DNA from: Leeuwenhoekiella blandensis MED217
Lineage (GTDB): Bacteria; Bacteroidota; Bacteroidia; Flavobacteriales; Flavobacteriaceae
Assembly (NCBI RefSeq): GCF_000152985.1
Contig: NZ_CH672395.1
Span: forward strand, 3,259,823 to 3,323,822
Direction: 5' to 3'
DNA length: 64,000 nucleotides
Below, piece by piece: positions 11,963 to 23,871 of this stretch. The stretch's first letter is position 1. Each line of letters begins with the position of its first letter. A model generated the notes under the pieces. It searched no databases. It saw nothing but the letters and a program-made list of their open reading frames with translations, and was not told where the DNA came from. Made by a program: the position numbers and the translations under genes.

Positions 11963-12869
11963 ATATTATTCTATTTGAAGTTGGAATCATTTGTATTCGA
12001 CTGTAAACAAGAAAAACTCACTTAAATCAAACACATCCCGATCATCTATGCTTTAACGTTAATACAGCTAAACTTCGGGAAGCTAAGCCGCTATTTATAT
12101 TTTTATTGTTTAAAATGCTCGACTCCAATGTCTGCACCTTTAGTTTGCAAAATAAATTTCTCATCGCACCACTAGCAATTGTAACAACAGTATTAACCAC
12201 TGCTAAGCTCACTAGATTTATAAAAGCAGATAACGACACAAAATATTTTACATAGTTCCTCGTTATCATTTTAAATACCCGAATAATTATTTGAAAAGAA
12301 CTCTACCAAATCCCGCAAGCATAGCTTTATAGCTCGCTTTTTTTAGCCAACGTTTGATTGAAAAAATTGGTAAAGTTGTTTTAATAATATTCGATTTAAA
12401 GTATACTTTGCGAGTATACGTATTGAACAAAACAAATGTTTCAATTGATGTTCAAGTTTCTTGCTTAAATAGTTCAAGAATGCTTATCGTAAAACCCTTT
12501 ACCTTAAAGTGGAGAAGAATCAACTTAATACACGCCTGCGTCAATAAGAAATAGCTCTACTGATCAATTTATAAACGTATTTTAAGTTGGGACAACAAAT
12601 ATATTAATCGATTAAGCGCAAAGACAAAAGCTTGATGGTTTTTAGACATAAGCACACATTAATCGATAAAATACACATTAGTAGTTCATACAAGTAAGAA
12701 GCATTAAAGATAAAACTTACAAAACATAGTAATTTGTGGCAAAAATGAGATTTCTACACCCCTCATTTTCAACTGTTAATGTTTTGCCAAATTCAAGAAA
12801 TACTAGTCTGTATTGAATACTTCAAAGTGGCTGACTTAATGTATATTTGCCCTCTTAAATTTGACATCC
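11963..12869. other. Long intergenic region without a convincing gene
   Basis: Short open frames at 12042-12269 (minus) and 12354-12554 (plus) have no recognisable domain, start context or neighbour support, and I do not call them. The region is AT-rich. A weak hairpin followed by seven T lies at about 12317-12345 (plus sense), and the palindrome GTATAC occurs twice at 12401-12406 and 12414-12419. It separates the giant adhesin gene from divergent prfC, so it should hold both promoters; only the prfC side has a recognisable -7 box. Confidence 0.5.
12842..12849 (+). promoter_or_regulatory. Candidate -7 promoter element of prfC (TATATTTG)
   Basis: Matches the Bacteroidota housekeeping -7 consensus TAnnTTTG and sits 20 bases before the ATG at 12870. 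A TTG at 12813-12815 is 26 bases upstream, longer than the usual spacer of about 17-23, so the -33 part is weak. Confidence 0.4.
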
Positions 12870-14459
12870 ATGAGCATTAAAAAGGAAATTGCGCGTAGAC
12901 GTACTTTCGGAATAATCTCGCATCCTGATGCAGGGAAAACCACGCTAACAGAAAAACTTCTTTTATTTGGTGGCGCCATTCAAGAGGCCGGTGCTGTAAA
13001 ATCAAATAAAATCAAAAAGGGAGCCACGAGTGACTTTATGGAAATCGAACGCCAGCGTGGAATTTCGGTAGCTACCTCTGTACTTGCCTTTGAATATAAC
13101 GGTACAAAAATCAACATCCTAGATACACCGGGACACAAGGATTTTGCTGAAGACACCTTTAGAACGCTTACTGCAGTTGATAGCGTTATCGTTGTTATTG
13201 ATGTAGCAAAAGGGGTTGAGGAACAAACCGAAAAATTAGTTCAGGTTTGTAGAATGCGTAAGATCCCGATGATTGTTTTTGTAAATAAACTCGACCGGGA
13301 AGGTAAAGATGCTTTTGAACTTCTTGACGAAATAGAACAGAAGCTAGATTTACACGTCACTCCTTTAAGCTTCCCTATAGGAATGGGATATGACTTTAAA
13401 GGAATCTATAATATATGGGAAAAGAATGTCAACCTTTTTAGTGGAGACAGCCGTAAGAACATCGAAGAAACTATTGAAATAGAAGACCTAAATTCTGAAG
13501 AATTAGACACGTTAATAGGTAATGAATCGGCAGAAACTCTAAGAGAAGAGCTTGAATTGGTCACTGGTGTTTATCCCGATTTTGATCAAGAGGCATATTC
13601 TAAAGCAGAGCAACAGCCGGTCTTTTTTGGATCTGCGCTTAACAATTTTGGCGTTCGCGAACTCCTCGACTGTTTTATAAGTATCGCTCCGCCTCCACGC
13701 CCTAAAGAAAGCGAAGAACGTGTTGTAAAACCAGAAGAAAAAGATTTTACAGGTTTTGTATTTAAAATACACGCCAATATGGATCCCAAGCATCGAGACC
13801 GTTTGGCCTTTGTAAAAATCGTTTCCGGTGTTTTTGAACGCAACACCCCCTATTTACACGTGCGAAATGGCAAGAAACTTAAGTTTTCTAGCCCAAATGC
13901 ATTTTTTGCTGAGCGAAAAGAAATCGTAGACATATCCTATCCCGGTGATATCGTAGGACTTCATGACACGGGTAATTTCAAAATTGGTGATACCCTTACA
14001 CAAGGTGAGGAAATTCATTATAAAGGGATTCCTTCGTTTTCACCGGAGCATTTCCGTTATATTAACAATGCAGACCCTTTAAAGTCTAAGCAATTAGCAA
14101 AAGGAATCGATCAGTTGATGGATGAAGGTGTTGCGCAGTTGTTTACGCTTGAACTCAACGGCCGAAAAGTTATAGGTACCGTAGGAGCACTTCAGTATGA
14201 AGTGATTCAATACCGTTTAGAACATGAATACGGTGCTAAATGTACTTACGAACCTTTAAGCGTGCACAAAGCCTGTTGGGTAGAACCTAAAGATCCTAAG
14301 AGTGAAGAGTTCAAAGACTTTTTACGGGTGAAACAACGCTTTATGGCCAAGGACAAAAGAGGACAACTTGTATTTCTTGCCGACTCCCCTTTTACATTAC
14401 AGGTGACGCAGCAAAAATATCCTAACGTTAAGCTACATTTCGTTTCAGAATTCAAATAA
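12870..14459 (+). CDS. prfC: Peptide chain release factor 3 (RF3)
   Basis: RF3 is a cytoplasmic translational GTPase that releases RF1/RF2 from the ribosome after peptide release. The product of 529 residues has the family's usual length. Seen motifs: P-loop SHPDAGKTTL at residues 17-26, switch II DTPGH, NKLD (base specificity), followed by EF-G-like domain 2 and an RF3 C-terminal domain. The frame is open from a TTG at 12861, but the ATG at 12870 gives MSIKKEIARRRTFG, the usual start of flavobacterial RF3, and I choose it. It is transcribed alone, divergent from the giant adhesin gene and convergent with the DUF3467 gene, sharing a terminator hairpin at 14611-14639. Confidence 0.96.
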   Translation: MSIKKEIARRRTFGIISHPDAGKTTLTEKLLLFGGAIQEAGAVKSNKIKKGATSDFMEIERQRGISVATSVLAFEYNGTKINILDTPGHKDFAEDTFRTLTAVDSVIVVIDVAKGVEEQTEKLVQVCRMRKIPMIVFVNKLDREGKDAFELLDEIEQKLDLHVTPLSFPIGMGYDFKGIYNIWEKNVNLFSGDSRKNIEETIEIEDLNSEELDTLIGNESAETLREELELVTGVYPDFDQEAYSKAEQQPVFFGSALNNFGVRELLDCFISIAPPPRPKESEERVVKPEEKDFTGFVFKIHANMDPKHRDRLAFVKIVSGVFERNTPYLHVRNGKKLKFSSPNAFFAERKEIVDISYPGDIVGLHDTGNFKIGDTLTQGEEIHYKGIPSFSPEHFRYINNADPLKSKQLAKGIDQLMDEGVAQLFTLELNGRKVIGTVGALQYEVIQYRLEHEYGAKCTYEPLSVHKACWVEPKDPKSEEFKDFLRVKQRFMAKDKRGQLVFLADSPFTLQVTQQKYPNVKLHFVSEFK

Positions 14460-14604
14460 GCGCTTTAAATAGACCATCTTACACCAACGGGAGGATTTAT
14501 TCAGATAATTTCAAAAAGCGATTTAAACAAGCTTAAAACAGATCGTTTTTTTAGACTTATCACCAAAATTTATTGAAACGAGAAAATTATCAATATTCGT
14601 TATA

Positions 14605-14645
14605 AAAAGAAAAACTCCTGAGATGATCTCAGGAGTTTTTCTTTT
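14605..14645. terminator. Bidirectional intrinsic terminator between prfC and the DUF3467 gene
   Basis: Perfect 13-bp inverted repeat (14611-14623 with 14627-14639, loop TGA) with A-rich and T-rich flanks on the two sides, lying between convergent genes. Confidence 0.85.
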
Positions 14646-14666
14646 TATGCTTGACCTTTATTATTC

Positions 14667-14981
14667 TTAAGCCTGGCCAGTAGGACCAAAATTTAATGGA
14701 ATAGGCTGCTTTTCATAGTCCTTAATTTCGCCATGCGCTTTTTCAAAACGCTTTACATTTTCCTGTAACGCTTTGGCAAGTCGCTTTGCGTGTTGGGGAG
14801 TTAAGATAATTCTTGACTTCACTTTACTCTTAGGAGTTCCCGGCATAATACTTATAAAATCAACCACAAACTCAGAGACCGAGTGATTGATTATTGCCAG
14901 GTTTGAATACTGTCCCTGAGCTGTTGCTTCATCCAATTCAATATTTAACTGCCCGTTTTGATTTTTATCTTCTTCTGCCAT
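14667..14981 (-). CDS. DUF3467 family protein
   Basis: 104-residue cytoplasmic protein. The core LAIINHSVSEFVVDFISIMPG, followed by SRIILTPQHAKRLAKALQENV, matches the DUF3467 family as I remember it; no biochemical function is established. The gene lies just downstream of rpoC (stop at 15049) on the same strand, a common neighbourhood in flavobacteria. A strong hairpin terminator at 15004-15031 stands between them, so expression needs read-through or a promoter in the 20 bases before the ATG. Ends converge with prfC. Confidence 0.85.
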   Translation of the reverse strand: MAEEDKNQNGQLNIELDEATAQGQYSNLAIINHSVSEFVVDFISIMPGTPKSKVKSRIILTPQHAKRLAKALQENVKRFEKAHGEIKDYEKQPIPLNFGPTGQA

Positions 14982-15003
14982 AAATCACAAGTTTAGCTAT
15001 AAA

Positions 15004-15031
15004 AAAACAGCTTCATTTCTGAAGCTGTTTT
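15004..15031 (-). terminator. Intrinsic terminator after rpoC
   Basis: Inverted repeat AAAACAGCTTCA / TGAAGCTGTTTT with a 4-base loop, followed on the minus strand by a T run. It is the end of the tuf-to-rpoC transcription region, 18 bases after the rpoC stop. Confidence 0.85.
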
Positions 15032-15048
15032 TCTGTATTTGAATATTC

Positions 15049-18000
15049 TTAATTAAAATTTACTTCTTCGCGAGCTGCATTGAGTTCTTCAAGCTCTTGC
15101 TTGCTACCTACGATTAGTTTGTCGTAACGACGTAAACCGGTACCAGCAGGAATTCTATGACCTACAATAACATTTTCCTTAAGACCTTCTAAAGTATCTA
15201 CTTTACCGCTTACAGCAGCTTCGTTAAGTACTTTAGTTGTTTCCTGGAAGGAAGCAGCCGAGATAAATGATTTCGTCTGAAGTGAAGCTCTTGTAATACC
15301 CTGTAATACCGGAGTTGCCGTAGCAGCTACAACATCACGTGCCGTTGCAAGATTTTTATCTTCTCTTCTCAAGATAGAATTTTCATCTCTCAATTCGCGA
15401 GGCGAAATAATCTGCCCTGCTTTTAAGGTTTCAGAATCACCAGCATCTTCAATAACTTTCATTCCAAAAATAGCATCATTTTCAGTGATGAAGTCATCTT
15501 TGTGTACTAGTTGATTCTCTAAGAAAATCGTATCACCCGGATCCTGAATTCTTACCTTACGCATCATTTGACGTACAACTACCTCAAAGTGCTTATCGTT
15601 AATTTTCACACCCTGTAAACGATAAACTTCTTGCACTTCGTTTACTAAGTATTGTTGAACCGCTGAAGGCCCTTTAATCGAAAGAATATCTTCTGGAGTT
15701 ACAGAACCATCAGATAATGGCATACCTGCTCTCACAAAGTCATTCTCCTGAACCAAGATTTGATTAGAAAGTTTAACCAGATATTTCTTGATTTCACCAA
15801 GTTTTGACTCAACAATGATCTCACGGTTACCACGTTTAATTTTACCGAAAGAAACAACACCATCAATCTCACTTACAACAGCTGGATTAGAAGGGTTACG
15901 TGCTTCAAACAATTCTGTTACACGTGGCAGACCCCCTGTAATATCCCCTGCTTTTGCAGACTTACGAGGAATCTTAACCAAAATCTTACCTATTTTAATT
16001 TTCTCATCATCATCTACCATCAAGTGCGCTCCCACAGGTAAGTTATATGAACGAATTACTTCGTCTTTTTTACCCATAATATGTAAGGTAGGAATCATTC
16101 GCTTGTTACGAGATTCTGAAATTACTTTCTCTTGGAAACCGGTTTGTTCATCAGTTTCAACTTGATAAGTAACCCCTTGTTCTATATTCTCATATTTGAT
16201 TTTACCGGCAAATTCTGAAATAATTACACCGTTAAATGGATCCCAAGTACAGATAGTATCTCCCTTAGTAACTTTATCTCCATCTTTCATAAACAGTTGA
16301 GAACCGTAAGGAATGTTATTAGTACTTAATAAAATTCCGGTCTTAGCATCAACAATTTTTGCTTCTGAAGTACGTGAAATTACAATTTGTGAAATTGAAC
16401 CATCTGGCGCTTCTCCTTCAACCGTTTTAAGATCTTCGATCTCAAGACGACCATCAAATTTAGATATAACTTTATTTTCTTCTGAAATGTTACCTGCAAT
16501 ACCACCCACGTGGAAGGTACGTAGCGTAAGCTGTGTACCAGGCTCACCAATAGACTGTGCAGCAACAACACCAACAGCTTCACCCATTTGCACCATTTTA
16601 TTGGTTGCAAGGTTTCGACCATAACATTTAGCACAAATTCCTTTACTAGCCTCACACGTTAATGGTGAACGAACTTCAACACTTTCGATTGGAGCTTTAG
16701 AAATCTCAGCACCTAACTCTTCAGTGATTTCTGCACCAGCCTCAACAATTACCTCACTGTTAAGTGGGTTGATCACATCATTTAATGCAATACGACCAAT
16801 GATACGTGCCTCAAGCGTTTCAACGATTTCCTCATTCTTCTTCAATGCTGAAACTTCCACACCTCTAAGTGTACCACAATCATCGCTATTCACGATAACA
16901 TCCTGAGATACATCTACAAGACGACGGGTCAAGTAACCTGCGTCTGCCGTTTTAAGTGCGGTATCTGCAAGACCTTTACGAGCACCGTGCGTTGAGATAA
17001 AGTATTCAAGAATTGATAAACCTTCTTTAAAGTTAGAAAGAATCGGGTTTTCAATAATTGCTCCTCCACCATCATTTGATTTTTTAGGCTTGGCCATCAA
17101 ACCACGCATACCGGTTAACTGACGAATCTGTTCTTTAGATCCACGAGCTCCCGAGTCAAGCATCATAAACACCGAGTTAAATCCTTGTTGATCCTCACGA
17201 ATACGCTTCATAGACAATTCAGTCAATGATGCGTTTGTAGAAGTCCACACGTCAATAACCTGATTATAACGCTCAGAGTTGGTGATAAGACCCATATTAT
17301 AGCTAGACATAATTCCGTCTACCTGTGTATTTGCCTCTTCGATCATTTCATATTTCTCTGCAGGAATAATAATATCCCCTAAAGAGAACGATAATCCACC
17401 TCTAAATGCAAATGTATATCCAAGCGTCTTGATACTGTCAAGGAACTCAGCGGTACGCGGAACACTTGTCAATTTAAGAATACGTGCAATTACATCTCTT
17501 AATGACTTTTTAGTCAATACTTCGTTGATGTAACCACATTCTTCAGGAACGCTTTCGTTAAATAAAACACGACCTACAGTAGTATCAATAATCTGGTAAA
17601 CGAGTTCACCTTCTTCATTGAAATCTTTGGTACGTATTTTAATGTTAGCGTTAATATTTACACGCTTTTGGTTGTGCGCAATAACAACTTCTTCTGCACT
17701 GTAAAAAGTAATCCCTTCTCCTAAAATTGGATGTTCTGGAGTACTCTTACGTCCTTTGGTCATATAGTAAAGACCCAATACCATATCCTGAGAAGGTACC
17801 GTAATAGGAGCACCGTTAGCAGGATTAAGGATATTGTTTGAAGCAAGCATCAACATTTGCGCTTCTAAGATAGCTTCAGGACCTAATGGTAAGTGAACCG
17901 CCATCTGGTCACCATCAAAGTCGGCGTTAAATGCCGTACATACTAATGGGTGTAATTGAATAGCTTTACCTTCAATAAGTTTTGGCTGAAATGCCTGAAT

Positions 18001-19350
18001 ACCAAGACGGTGAAGCGTAGGAGCACGGTTTAGCAATACCGGATGTCCTTTAAGAACATTTTCTAAGATATCCCAAACTACTGGCTCTTTTTTATCTATA
18101 ATCTTTTTAGCAGACTTTACGGTTTTTACAATTCCTCGCTCGATCAATTTTCTGATCACGAAAGGCTTATAAAGTTCAGCCGCCATATCTTTAGGCAAAC
18201 CACACTCGTAAAGTTTTAATTCTGGTCCTACAACAATTACCGAACGTGCAGAATAATCAACACGCTTACCAAGTAAGTTTTGACGGAAACGACCTTGTTT
18301 ACCTTTCAATGAATCTGAAAGTGATTTTAAAGGACGGTTAGAATCGGTTTTAACCGCTGAAGATTTACGTGTATTATCAAATAATGAATCTACCGCTTCC
18401 TGAAGCATGCGCTTCTCATTACGTAAGATTACCTCTGGAGCTTTGATTTCCATCAAACGCTTCAAACGGTTGTTACGAATGATCACACGACGGTACAGAT
18501 CATTTAAATCTGAAGTCGCAAAACGACCACCATCAAGTGGTACAAGCGGACGTAATTCTGGTGGAATTACCGGAACTACTTTCATAATCATCCACTCTGG
18601 CAAGTTCTCGCGATTCTTATTTGCATCACGTAAAGACTCTACCACTTGAAGACGTTTTAACGCCTCGTTCTTTCTTTGTTTTGAAGTCTCATTGTTTGCT
18701 TTATGACGCAGGTCATAAGACAACTCATTAAGATCGATACGTCTCAATAAGTCTACAAGACACTCCGCACCCATTTTAGCGATAAACTTATTTGGATCGC
18801 TATCTTCAAGGTACATATTTTCTTGAGGAATTGACTCAAGAACGTTTAGGTATTCCTCTTCAGTAAGGAAATCCATTTTTTGTAATGGCTCACCTTCTTC
18901 ATTTTTAGCAATACCCGGCTGAATAACTACATAGCGCTCATAATAGATGATCATATCTAATTTCTTAGACGGAAGACCTAAAAGATACCCTATTTTATTT
19001 GGCAAACTTCTGAAGTACCAGATGTGTGCAACCGGCACAACAAGGTTAATGTGACCTACACGATCTCTACGTACTTTTTTCTCAGTAACTTCTACACCAC
19101 AACGGTCACATACAATTCCCTTATAGCGTATACGCTTATACTTTCCACAAGCACACTCATAATCCTTAACAGGACCAAAGATACGCTCACAGAACAAACC
19201 ATCACGCTCAGGCTTGTGCGTACGGTAGTTTATAGTTTCTGGTTTTAACACCTCACCGCGCGATTCAGCCAAAATCGCCTCTGGAGATGCAAGACCAATA
19301 GAGATTTGATCAAATCTCTTTACTGCATTCTTATCATTATCTCTTGCCAT
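15049..19350 (-). CDS. rpoC: DNA-directed RNA polymerase subunit beta'
   Basis: Largest subunit of RNA polymerase, 1433 residues, full length for Bacteroidota. The N-terminal zinc finger has Cys66, Cys68, Cys81 and Cys84; the catalytic Mg-binding loop NADFDGDQM is intact; the second zinc site (CGTLRG ... [13 protein letters not shown]) and the C-terminal region [10 protein letters not shown] are present. It follows rpoB on the same strand with a 90-base gap holding a 24-bp perfect palindrome. The ATG at 19350 gives [15 protein letters not shown], a normal start. Confidence 0.98.
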   Translation of the reverse strand: MARDNDKNAVKRFDQISIGLASPEAILAESRGEVLKPETINYRTHKPERDGLFCERIFGPVKDYECACGKYKRIRYKGIVCDRCGVEVTEKKVRRDRVGHINLVVPVAHIWYFRSLPNKIGYLLGLPSKKLDMIIYYERYVVIQPGIAKNEEGEPLQKMDFLTEEEYLNVLESIPQENMYLEDSDPNKFIAKMGAECLVDLLRRIDLNELSYDLRHKANNETSKQRKNEALKRLQVVESLRDANKNRENLPEWMIMKVVPVIPPELRPLVPLDGGRFATSDLNDLYRRVIIRNNRLKRLMEIKAPEVILRNEKRMLQEAVDSLFDNTRKSSAVKTDSNRPLKSLSDSLKGKQGRFRQNLLGKRVDYSARSVIVVGPELKLYECGLPKDMAAELYKPFVIRKLIERGIVKTVKSAKKIIDKKEPVVWDILENVLKGHPVLLNRAPTLHRLGIQAFQPKLIEGKAIQLHPLVCTAFNADFDGDQMAVHLPLGPEAILEAQMLMLASNNILNPANGAPITVPSQDMVLGLYYMTKGRKSTPEHPILGEGITFYSAEEVVIAHNQKRVNINANIKIRTKDFNEEGELVYQIIDTTVGRVLFNESVPEECGYINEVLTKKSLRDVIARILKLTSVPRTAEFLDSIKTLGYTFAFRGGLSFSLGDIIIPAEKYEMIEEANTQVDGIMSSYNMGLITNSERYNQVIDVWTSTNASLTELSMKRIREDQQGFNSVFMMLDSGARGSKEQIRQLTGMRGLMAKPKKSNDGGGAIIENPILSNFKEGLSILEYFISTHGARKGLADTALKTADAGYLTRRLVDVSQDVIVNSDDCGTLRGVEVSALKKNEEIVETLEARIIGRIALNDVINPLNSEVIVEAGAEITEELGAEISKAPIESVEVRSPLTCEASKGICAKCYGRNLATNKMVQMGEAVGVVAAQSIGEPGTQLTLRTFHVGGIAGNISEENKVISKFDGRLEIEDLKTVEGEAPDGSISQIVISRTSEAKIVDAKTGILLSTNNIPYGSQLFMKDGDKVTKGDTICTWDPFNGVIISEFAGKIKYENIEQGVTYQVETDEQTGFQEKVISESRNKRMIPTLHIMGKKDEVIRSYNLPVGAHLMVDDDEKIKIGKILVKIPRKSAKAGDITGGLPRVTELFEARNPSNPAVVSEIDGVVSFGKIKRGNREIIVESKLGEIKKYLVKLSNQILVQENDFVRAGMPLSDGSVTPEDILSIKGPSAVQQYLVNEVQEVYRLQGVKINDKHFEVVVRQMMRKVRIQDPGDTIFLENQLVHKDDFITENDAIFGMKVIEDAGDSETLKAGQIISPRELRDENSILRREDKNLATARDVVAATATPVLQGITRASLQTKSFISAASFQETTKVLNEAAVSGKVDTLEGLKENVIVGHRIPAGTGLRRYDKLIVGSKQELEELNAAREEVNFN

Positions 19351-19406
19351 AATACCTTATGTCGAAAATTATTCTTTTTTAACTGCTTGATACTTTATAA
19401 AATCAA

Positions 19407-19430
19407 GTTACGCTTCCGCGGAAGCGTAAC
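19407..19430 (-). promoter_or_regulatory. 24-bp perfect palindrome between rpoB and rpoC
   Basis: GTTACGCTTCCG followed by its exact reverse complement, so the RNA can form a 12-bp stem except for the apex. It starts 10 bases after the rpoB stop and has no U-tract, so it is not a standard terminator. It may be an RNA processing or stabilising hairpin, a protein-binding site, or a member of a genome-wide palindrome family. Confidence 0.75.
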
Positions 19431-19440
19431 CTGTAAGTAT

Positions 19441-22400
19441 CTATTCTTCTAGACGAATGTCTAGTCCAAGTCCTTTAAGTTCGTGCATCAATACGTTGAA
19501 CGATTCTGGTAAACCAGGCTCCGGCATTGGCTCTCCTTTTACGATACTTTCGTACGTCTTGGCTCTACCAATAACATCATCAGACTTAACGGTTAAGATC
19601 TCACGCAGGGTAGCTGAAGCTCCATAAGCCTCAAGTGCCCAAACCTCCATCTCACCAAAACGCTGACCACCAAATTGTGCTTTACCACCTAATGGCTGTT
19701 GCGTTATTAATGAGTAAGGCCCAATAGAACGTGCGTGCATCTTATCATCTACCATATGCCCTAGTTTAAGCATATAAATCACACCAACGGTTGCAGGCTG
19801 ATCAAAACGATCACCAGTACCACCATCGTATAGATACGTGTGACCAAAACGAGGAATACCTGCTTGATCTGTAAGCTCATTGATTTGATCTAAAGTAGCC
19901 CCATCAAAGATTGGCGTTGCATACTTACGACCTAATTTCTGACCTGCCCAACCAAGAACAGTTTCATAAATCTGACCAATGTTCATACGAGAAGGTACAC
20001 CAAGTGGGTTAAGCACGATATCAACAGGAGTACCATCTTCTAAGAATGGCATATCTTCTTGACGTACAATACGCGCAACAATACCTTTGTTACCGTGACG
20101 ACCCGCCATCTTATCACCTACTTTAAGCTTACGTTTTTTAGCAACATAAACTTTTGCCAGTTTGATGATTCCTGATGGAAGTTCATCTCCTACAGAAATG
20201 GTAAACTTCTCACGACGTAAATTACCTTGAAGATCATTTTCTTTAATACGGTAGTTATGCAACAAGTCTGCGATTAAAACATTAGTCGCGTCATCTGTTG
20301 TCCAAGTACCTTGATTAAGGTGTGTATAATCTTCAACTGCATTAAGCATTTTAAGTGTGAATTTCTTTCCTTTTGGAAGCACTTCTTCACCTAGATCATT
20401 CTTAACTCCCTGAGCAGTTTTTCCGTTAACTAACTGGAAAAGTTTGTCAACTAAAACAGCTTTCAAGTCATCAAATTTCTGATCGTACTCTGCCTCTAAT
20501 GCAGCAATGTCTTCTTTATCTTTAGCGCGTTTACGCTTATCTTTAATGGCACGGGCAAATAACTTCTTGTCAATAACAACCCCTCTCAATGATGGAGAAG
20601 CTTTTAAAGAAGCATCTTTAACATCTCCGGCTTTATCACCAAAGATCGCGCGAAGTAACTTTTCTTCCGGAGTTGGATCTGACTCTCCTTTTGGAGTAAT
20701 CTTACCAATCAAAATGTCTCCAGGCTTAACTTCTGCACCAATACGAATCATACCGTTTTCATCAAGGTCTTTTGTTGCCTCTTCAGAAACGTTAGGAATA
20801 TCGTTTGTTAATTCTTCGTTACCTAATTTAGTATCTCTAACATCTAAAGAATACTCATCAACGTGAATAGACGTAAAAATATCATCGCGTACTACTTTTT
20901 CTGAAATTACGATCGCATCCTCAAAGTTATACCCTTTCCAAGGCATAAAGGCTACTTTCATATTTCTACCAAGTGCCAGTTCACCAGCCTCAGTTGCATA
21001 ACCTTGACATAGAACCTGACCTTTCTTAACTCGATCTCCTCTTCTTACGATAGGCTTCAAGTTAATTGAAGTACTTTGGTTTGTCTTACGGAATTTGATC
21101 AACTGATAGGTTTTGCTATCTCCATCAAAACTAACCATACGCTCTTCGTCGGTACGGTCGTATTTAATGGTGATTTCATTAGCATCTACATATTCTACCT
21201 CACCATCACCTTCAGCGTTAATCAATACACGTGAATCAGAAGCTACCTGACGTTCAAGACCTGTACCTACAATAGGTGAGTCTGCACGTAAAAGTGGTAC
21301 TGCCTGACGCATCATGTTTGATCCCATCAACGCACGGTTTGCATCATCATGTTCTAAGAACGGAATTAAAGAAGCTGAAATAGAAGCAATCTGGTTTGGA
21401 GATACATCGGCATAATGAACCGTATTTGGCTCAACAACCGGGAAGTCACCTTCCATACGCGCAATTACACGTTCTTCTTCAATCTTTCCAGAATCGTCCA
21501 TAGGGTTGTTTGCTTGCGCAATCAACATACCCTCTTCTTCTTCAGCACTTAAATATTTTGGCTTAGTCTCTAAGTCAATTTTTCCATCGGTTACAGTACG
21601 ATATGGAGTCTCGATGAAGCCCATATTGTTCACTTTAGCATATACTGCTAAAGAAGAGATCAAACCAATGTTTGGACCTTCAGGAGTTTCAATAGGACAA
21701 AGACGACCATAATGTGTGTAGTGTACGTCACGAACCTCAAAACCTGCACGCTCACGAGAAAGACCACCAGGTCCTAATGCTGAAAGACGACGCTTGTGCG
21801 TGATCTCTGCAAGAGGATTGGTTTGATCCATAAACTGAGATAACTGGTTTGTTCCAAAGAATGAATTGATTACAGACGAAAGGGTTTTCGCATTAATCAA
21901 ATCAATTGGAGTAAACACCTCGTTATCACGAACGTTCATACGCTCACGAATAGTACGTGCCATACGAGCAAGACCAACACCAAACTGCGTAGATAATTGC
22001 TCCCCTACGGTACGTACACGACGGTTAGAAAGGTGATCAATATCATCAATCTCAGCTTTAGAATTGATAAGCTCAATTAAATATTTTACGATGGTAATGA
22101 TATCCTGCTTGGTAAGCACTTGCTTATCCATACCGATATCAAGACCTAACTTCTTGTTCATTCGATAACGACCAACTTCACCTAAGTTGTAACGCTGATC
22201 ACTAAAGAATAATTTATCAATAATACCACGCGCTGTTTCCTCATCTGGTGGCTCAGCATTACGCAATTGACGATAAATATGTTCTACTGCCTCTTTTTCT
22301 GAGTTAGTAGGGTCTTTTTGAAGTGTATTATGAATGATCGCATAATCAGCTAATTGATTATCTTCTTTATGAAGAAGAATCGTCTTAGCTCCAGCGTCTA

Positions 22401-23253
22401 AAATTTCTTCTACATGTTCCTTCTCAAGAACAGTATCACGGTCTAATACAATTTCGTTACGCTCAATAGAAACTACTTCACCAGTATCTTCATCAACGAA
22501 ATCCTCGTGCCATGTATTCAATACACGTGCAGCAAGTTTGCGACCTAAATATTTCTTCAAACCTGTTTTTGAAACCTTAACCTCTTCTGCAAGGTCAAAA
22601 ATCTCAAGAATATCTTTATCACGCTCAAAACCAATTGCACGGAAAAGTGTTGTTACAGGTAATTTTTTCTTACGATCGATGTACGCATACATCACGCTAT
22701 TAATGTCTGTAGCAAATTCTATCCACGATCCTTTAAAAGGAATCACACGTGCAGAATATAGCTTAGTACCGTTAGCGTGAAAAGACTGACCAAAGAAAAC
22801 ACCAGGTGAACGATGCAGCTGCGATACAACAACACGCTCAGCACCATTGATACAAAAAGTACCACTAGGTGTCATATAAGGAATAGTACCAAGATAAACA
22901 TCTTGAACTATGGTTTCAAAATCTTCATGTTCTTCATCAGTACAGTATAATTTTAAACGGGCTTTTAATGGAACACTATAGGTTAAGCCTCGCTCGATAC
23001 ACTCTTGAATAGAGTATCTAGGTGGATCTACAAAATAATCCAGAAATTCTAGTACAAAATTGTTACGGGTATCCGTAATTGGGAAGTTCTCTAGAAAGGT
23101 GTTGTAAAGTCCTTCATTTCCTCTTTCTTCAGATTTGGTCTCTAATTGAAAGAAATCCTGAAAGGATTTAATCTGTATATCCAAAAAGTCTGGATATTCA
23201 GGTCTGTTCTTTACCGATGAGAAATTCAGTCTTTCAGCTTGTTTTGCTTGCAT
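19441..23253 (-). CDS. rpoB: DNA-directed RNA polymerase subunit beta
   Basis: Second-largest RNA polymerase subunit, 1270 residues from the ATG at 23253 ([11 protein letters not shown]). The frame also has a TTG two codons earlier at 23259, but the ATG is preferred. Conserved segments visible: the rifampicin-pocket region with [24 protein letters not shown], in which the usual drug-contact residues look wild type; [12 protein letters not shown]; and the C-terminal [11 protein letters not shown] and [13 protein letters not shown]. Preceded by rplL with a 188-base gap that holds a two-tier hairpin, and followed by rpoC. Confidence 0.98.
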   Translation of the reverse strand: MQAKQAERLNFSSVKNRPEYPDFLDIQIKSFQDFFQLETKSEERGNEGLYNTFLENFPITDTRNNFVLEFLDYFVDPPRYSIQECIERGLTYSVPLKARLKLYCTDEEHEDFETIVQDVYLGTIPYMTPSGTFCINGAERVVVSQLHRSPGVFFGQSFHANGTKLYSARVIPFKGSWIEFATDINSVMYAYIDRKKKLPVTTLFRAIGFERDKDILEIFDLAEEVKVSKTGLKKYLGRKLAARVLNTWHEDFVDEDTGEVVSIERNEIVLDRDTVLEKEHVEEILDAGAKTILLHKEDNQLADYAIIHNTLQKDPTNSEKEAVEHIYRQLRNAEPPDEETARGIIDKLFFSDQRYNLGEVGRYRMNKKLGLDIGMDKQVLTKQDIITIVKYLIELINSKAEIDDIDHLSNRRVRTVGEQLSTQFGVGLARMARTIRERMNVRDNEVFTPIDLINAKTLSSVINSFFGTNQLSQFMDQTNPLAEITHKRRLSALGPGGLSRERAGFEVRDVHYTHYGRLCPIETPEGPNIGLISSLAVYAKVNNMGFIETPYRTVTDGKIDLETKPKYLSAEEEEGMLIAQANNPMDDSGKIEEERVIARMEGDFPVVEPNTVHYADVSPNQIASISASLIPFLEHDDANRALMGSNMMRQAVPLLRADSPIVGTGLERQVASDSRVLINAEGDGEVEYVDANEITIKYDRTDEERMVSFDGDSKTYQLIKFRKTNQSTSINLKPIVRRGDRVKKGQVLCQGYATEAGELALGRNMKVAFMPWKGYNFEDAIVISEKVVRDDIFTSIHVDEYSLDVRDTKLGNEELTNDIPNVSEEATKDLDENGMIRIGAEVKPGDILIGKITPKGESDPTPEEKLLRAIFGDKAGDVKDASLKASPSLRGVVIDKKLFARAIKDKRKRAKDKEDIAALEAEYDQKFDDLKAVLVDKLFQLVNGKTAQGVKNDLGEEVLPKGKKFTLKMLNAVEDYTHLNQGTWTTDDATNVLIADLLHNYRIKENDLQGNLRREKFTISVGDELPSGIIKLAKVYVAKKRKLKVGDKMAGRHGNKGIVARIVRQEDMPFLEDGTPVDIVLNPLGVPSRMNIGQIYETVLGWAGQKLGRKYATPIFDGATLDQINELTDQAGIPRFGHTYLYDGGTGDRFDQPATVGVIYMLKLGHMVDDKMHARSIGPYSLITQQPLGGKAQFGGQRFGEMEVWALEAYGASATLREILTVKSDDVIGRAKTYESIVKGEPMPEPGLPESFNVLMHELKGLGLDIRLEE

Positions 23254-23380
23254 CTTCAACGAACGGAATTTAATTAAAATAAATTGAGAGCTTGTTTATA
23301 CAAACTCACTGACTTCTTAACTTAAGAAATCTAAGGCAATTTTAGTCGTATTTTTTAAGAAAACCTTATATACGACAAAT

Positions 23381-23419
23381 GGTTTAGGCCCATTTCGATA
23401 AATCGAACAGACCTAAACC
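23381..23419 (-). promoter_or_regulatory. Two-tier hairpin in the rplL-rpoB intergenic region
   Basis: Outer stem GGTTTAGG (23381-23388) with CCTAAACC (23412-23419); inner stem TTCGAT/ATCGAA (23394-23399, 23402-23407) around a 2-base centre. There is no long U-tract. In many bacteria the rplL-rpoB gap holds an attenuator or RNase processing site that adjusts ribosomal protein to polymerase ratio; I infer the same here from place and shape only. Confidence 0.6.
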
Positions 23420-23441
23420 TTTGTATTTATAGTAGCTAAGC

Positions 23442-23816
23442 TTACTTAAGCTCAACTTCAGCTCCAGCTTCTTCTAATTGAGATTTGATAGCTTCTGCTT
23501 CGTCTTTAGCAATACCTTCTTTGATTGGGCTTGGTGCGTTATCAACAAGCTCTTTTGCATCTTTAAGACCAGCTCCAGTTAATTCTTTTACAAGTTTTAC
23601 AACTGCAAGTTTAGAACCACCAGCGGCTTTAAGGATTACATCAAATTCAGTTTGCTCTTCAGCAGCGTCATCACCACCAGCAGCAGGACCAGCCATTGCT
23701 ACAGCTGCAGCTGCAGGCTCGATACCATACTCATCTTTTAAAATAGTAGCTAACTCATTTACTTCTTTTACTGTTAAGTTAACTAGTTGTTCTGCGAAAT
23801 CTTTTAAATCTGCCAT
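23442..23816 (-). CDS. rplL: 50S ribosomal protein bL12 (L7/L12)
   Basis: 124 residues, usual length. The N-terminal dimerisation part ([19 protein letters not shown]) is followed by an Ala/Gly-rich hinge (residues about 36-50) and the C-terminal globular domain with [24 protein letters not shown], which recruits translational GTPases. Lies 55 bases after rplJ, the partner on which its dimers assemble, in the rplKAJL-rpoBC order. Confidence 0.97.
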   Translation of the reverse strand: MADLKDFAEQLVNLTVKEVNELATILKDEYGIEPAAAAVAMAGPAAGGDDAAEEQTEFDVILKAAGGSKLAVVKLVKELTGAGLKDAKELVDNAPSPIKEGIAKDEAEAIKSQLEEAGAEVELK

Positions 23817-23871
23817 TTTTCTATCGTTTTAAAAAAAAATTCTTTATTATAATTATTAAGTGCGTACTTGA

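Noticed and set aside
12042-12269. Possible 75-residue protein on the minus strand in the gap before prfC
   Set aside because: No domain, no signal of selection that I can see, no promoter or partner gene; likely chance frame in AT-rich spacer.
12401-12419. Double GTATAC palindrome as an operator or promoter
   Set aside because: Six-base palindromes in AT-rich DNA are frequent; no gene start is suitably placed.
12354-12554. Possible 66-residue protein on the plus strand
   Set aside because: Composition looks random, no recognised motif, and no start context; not supported.
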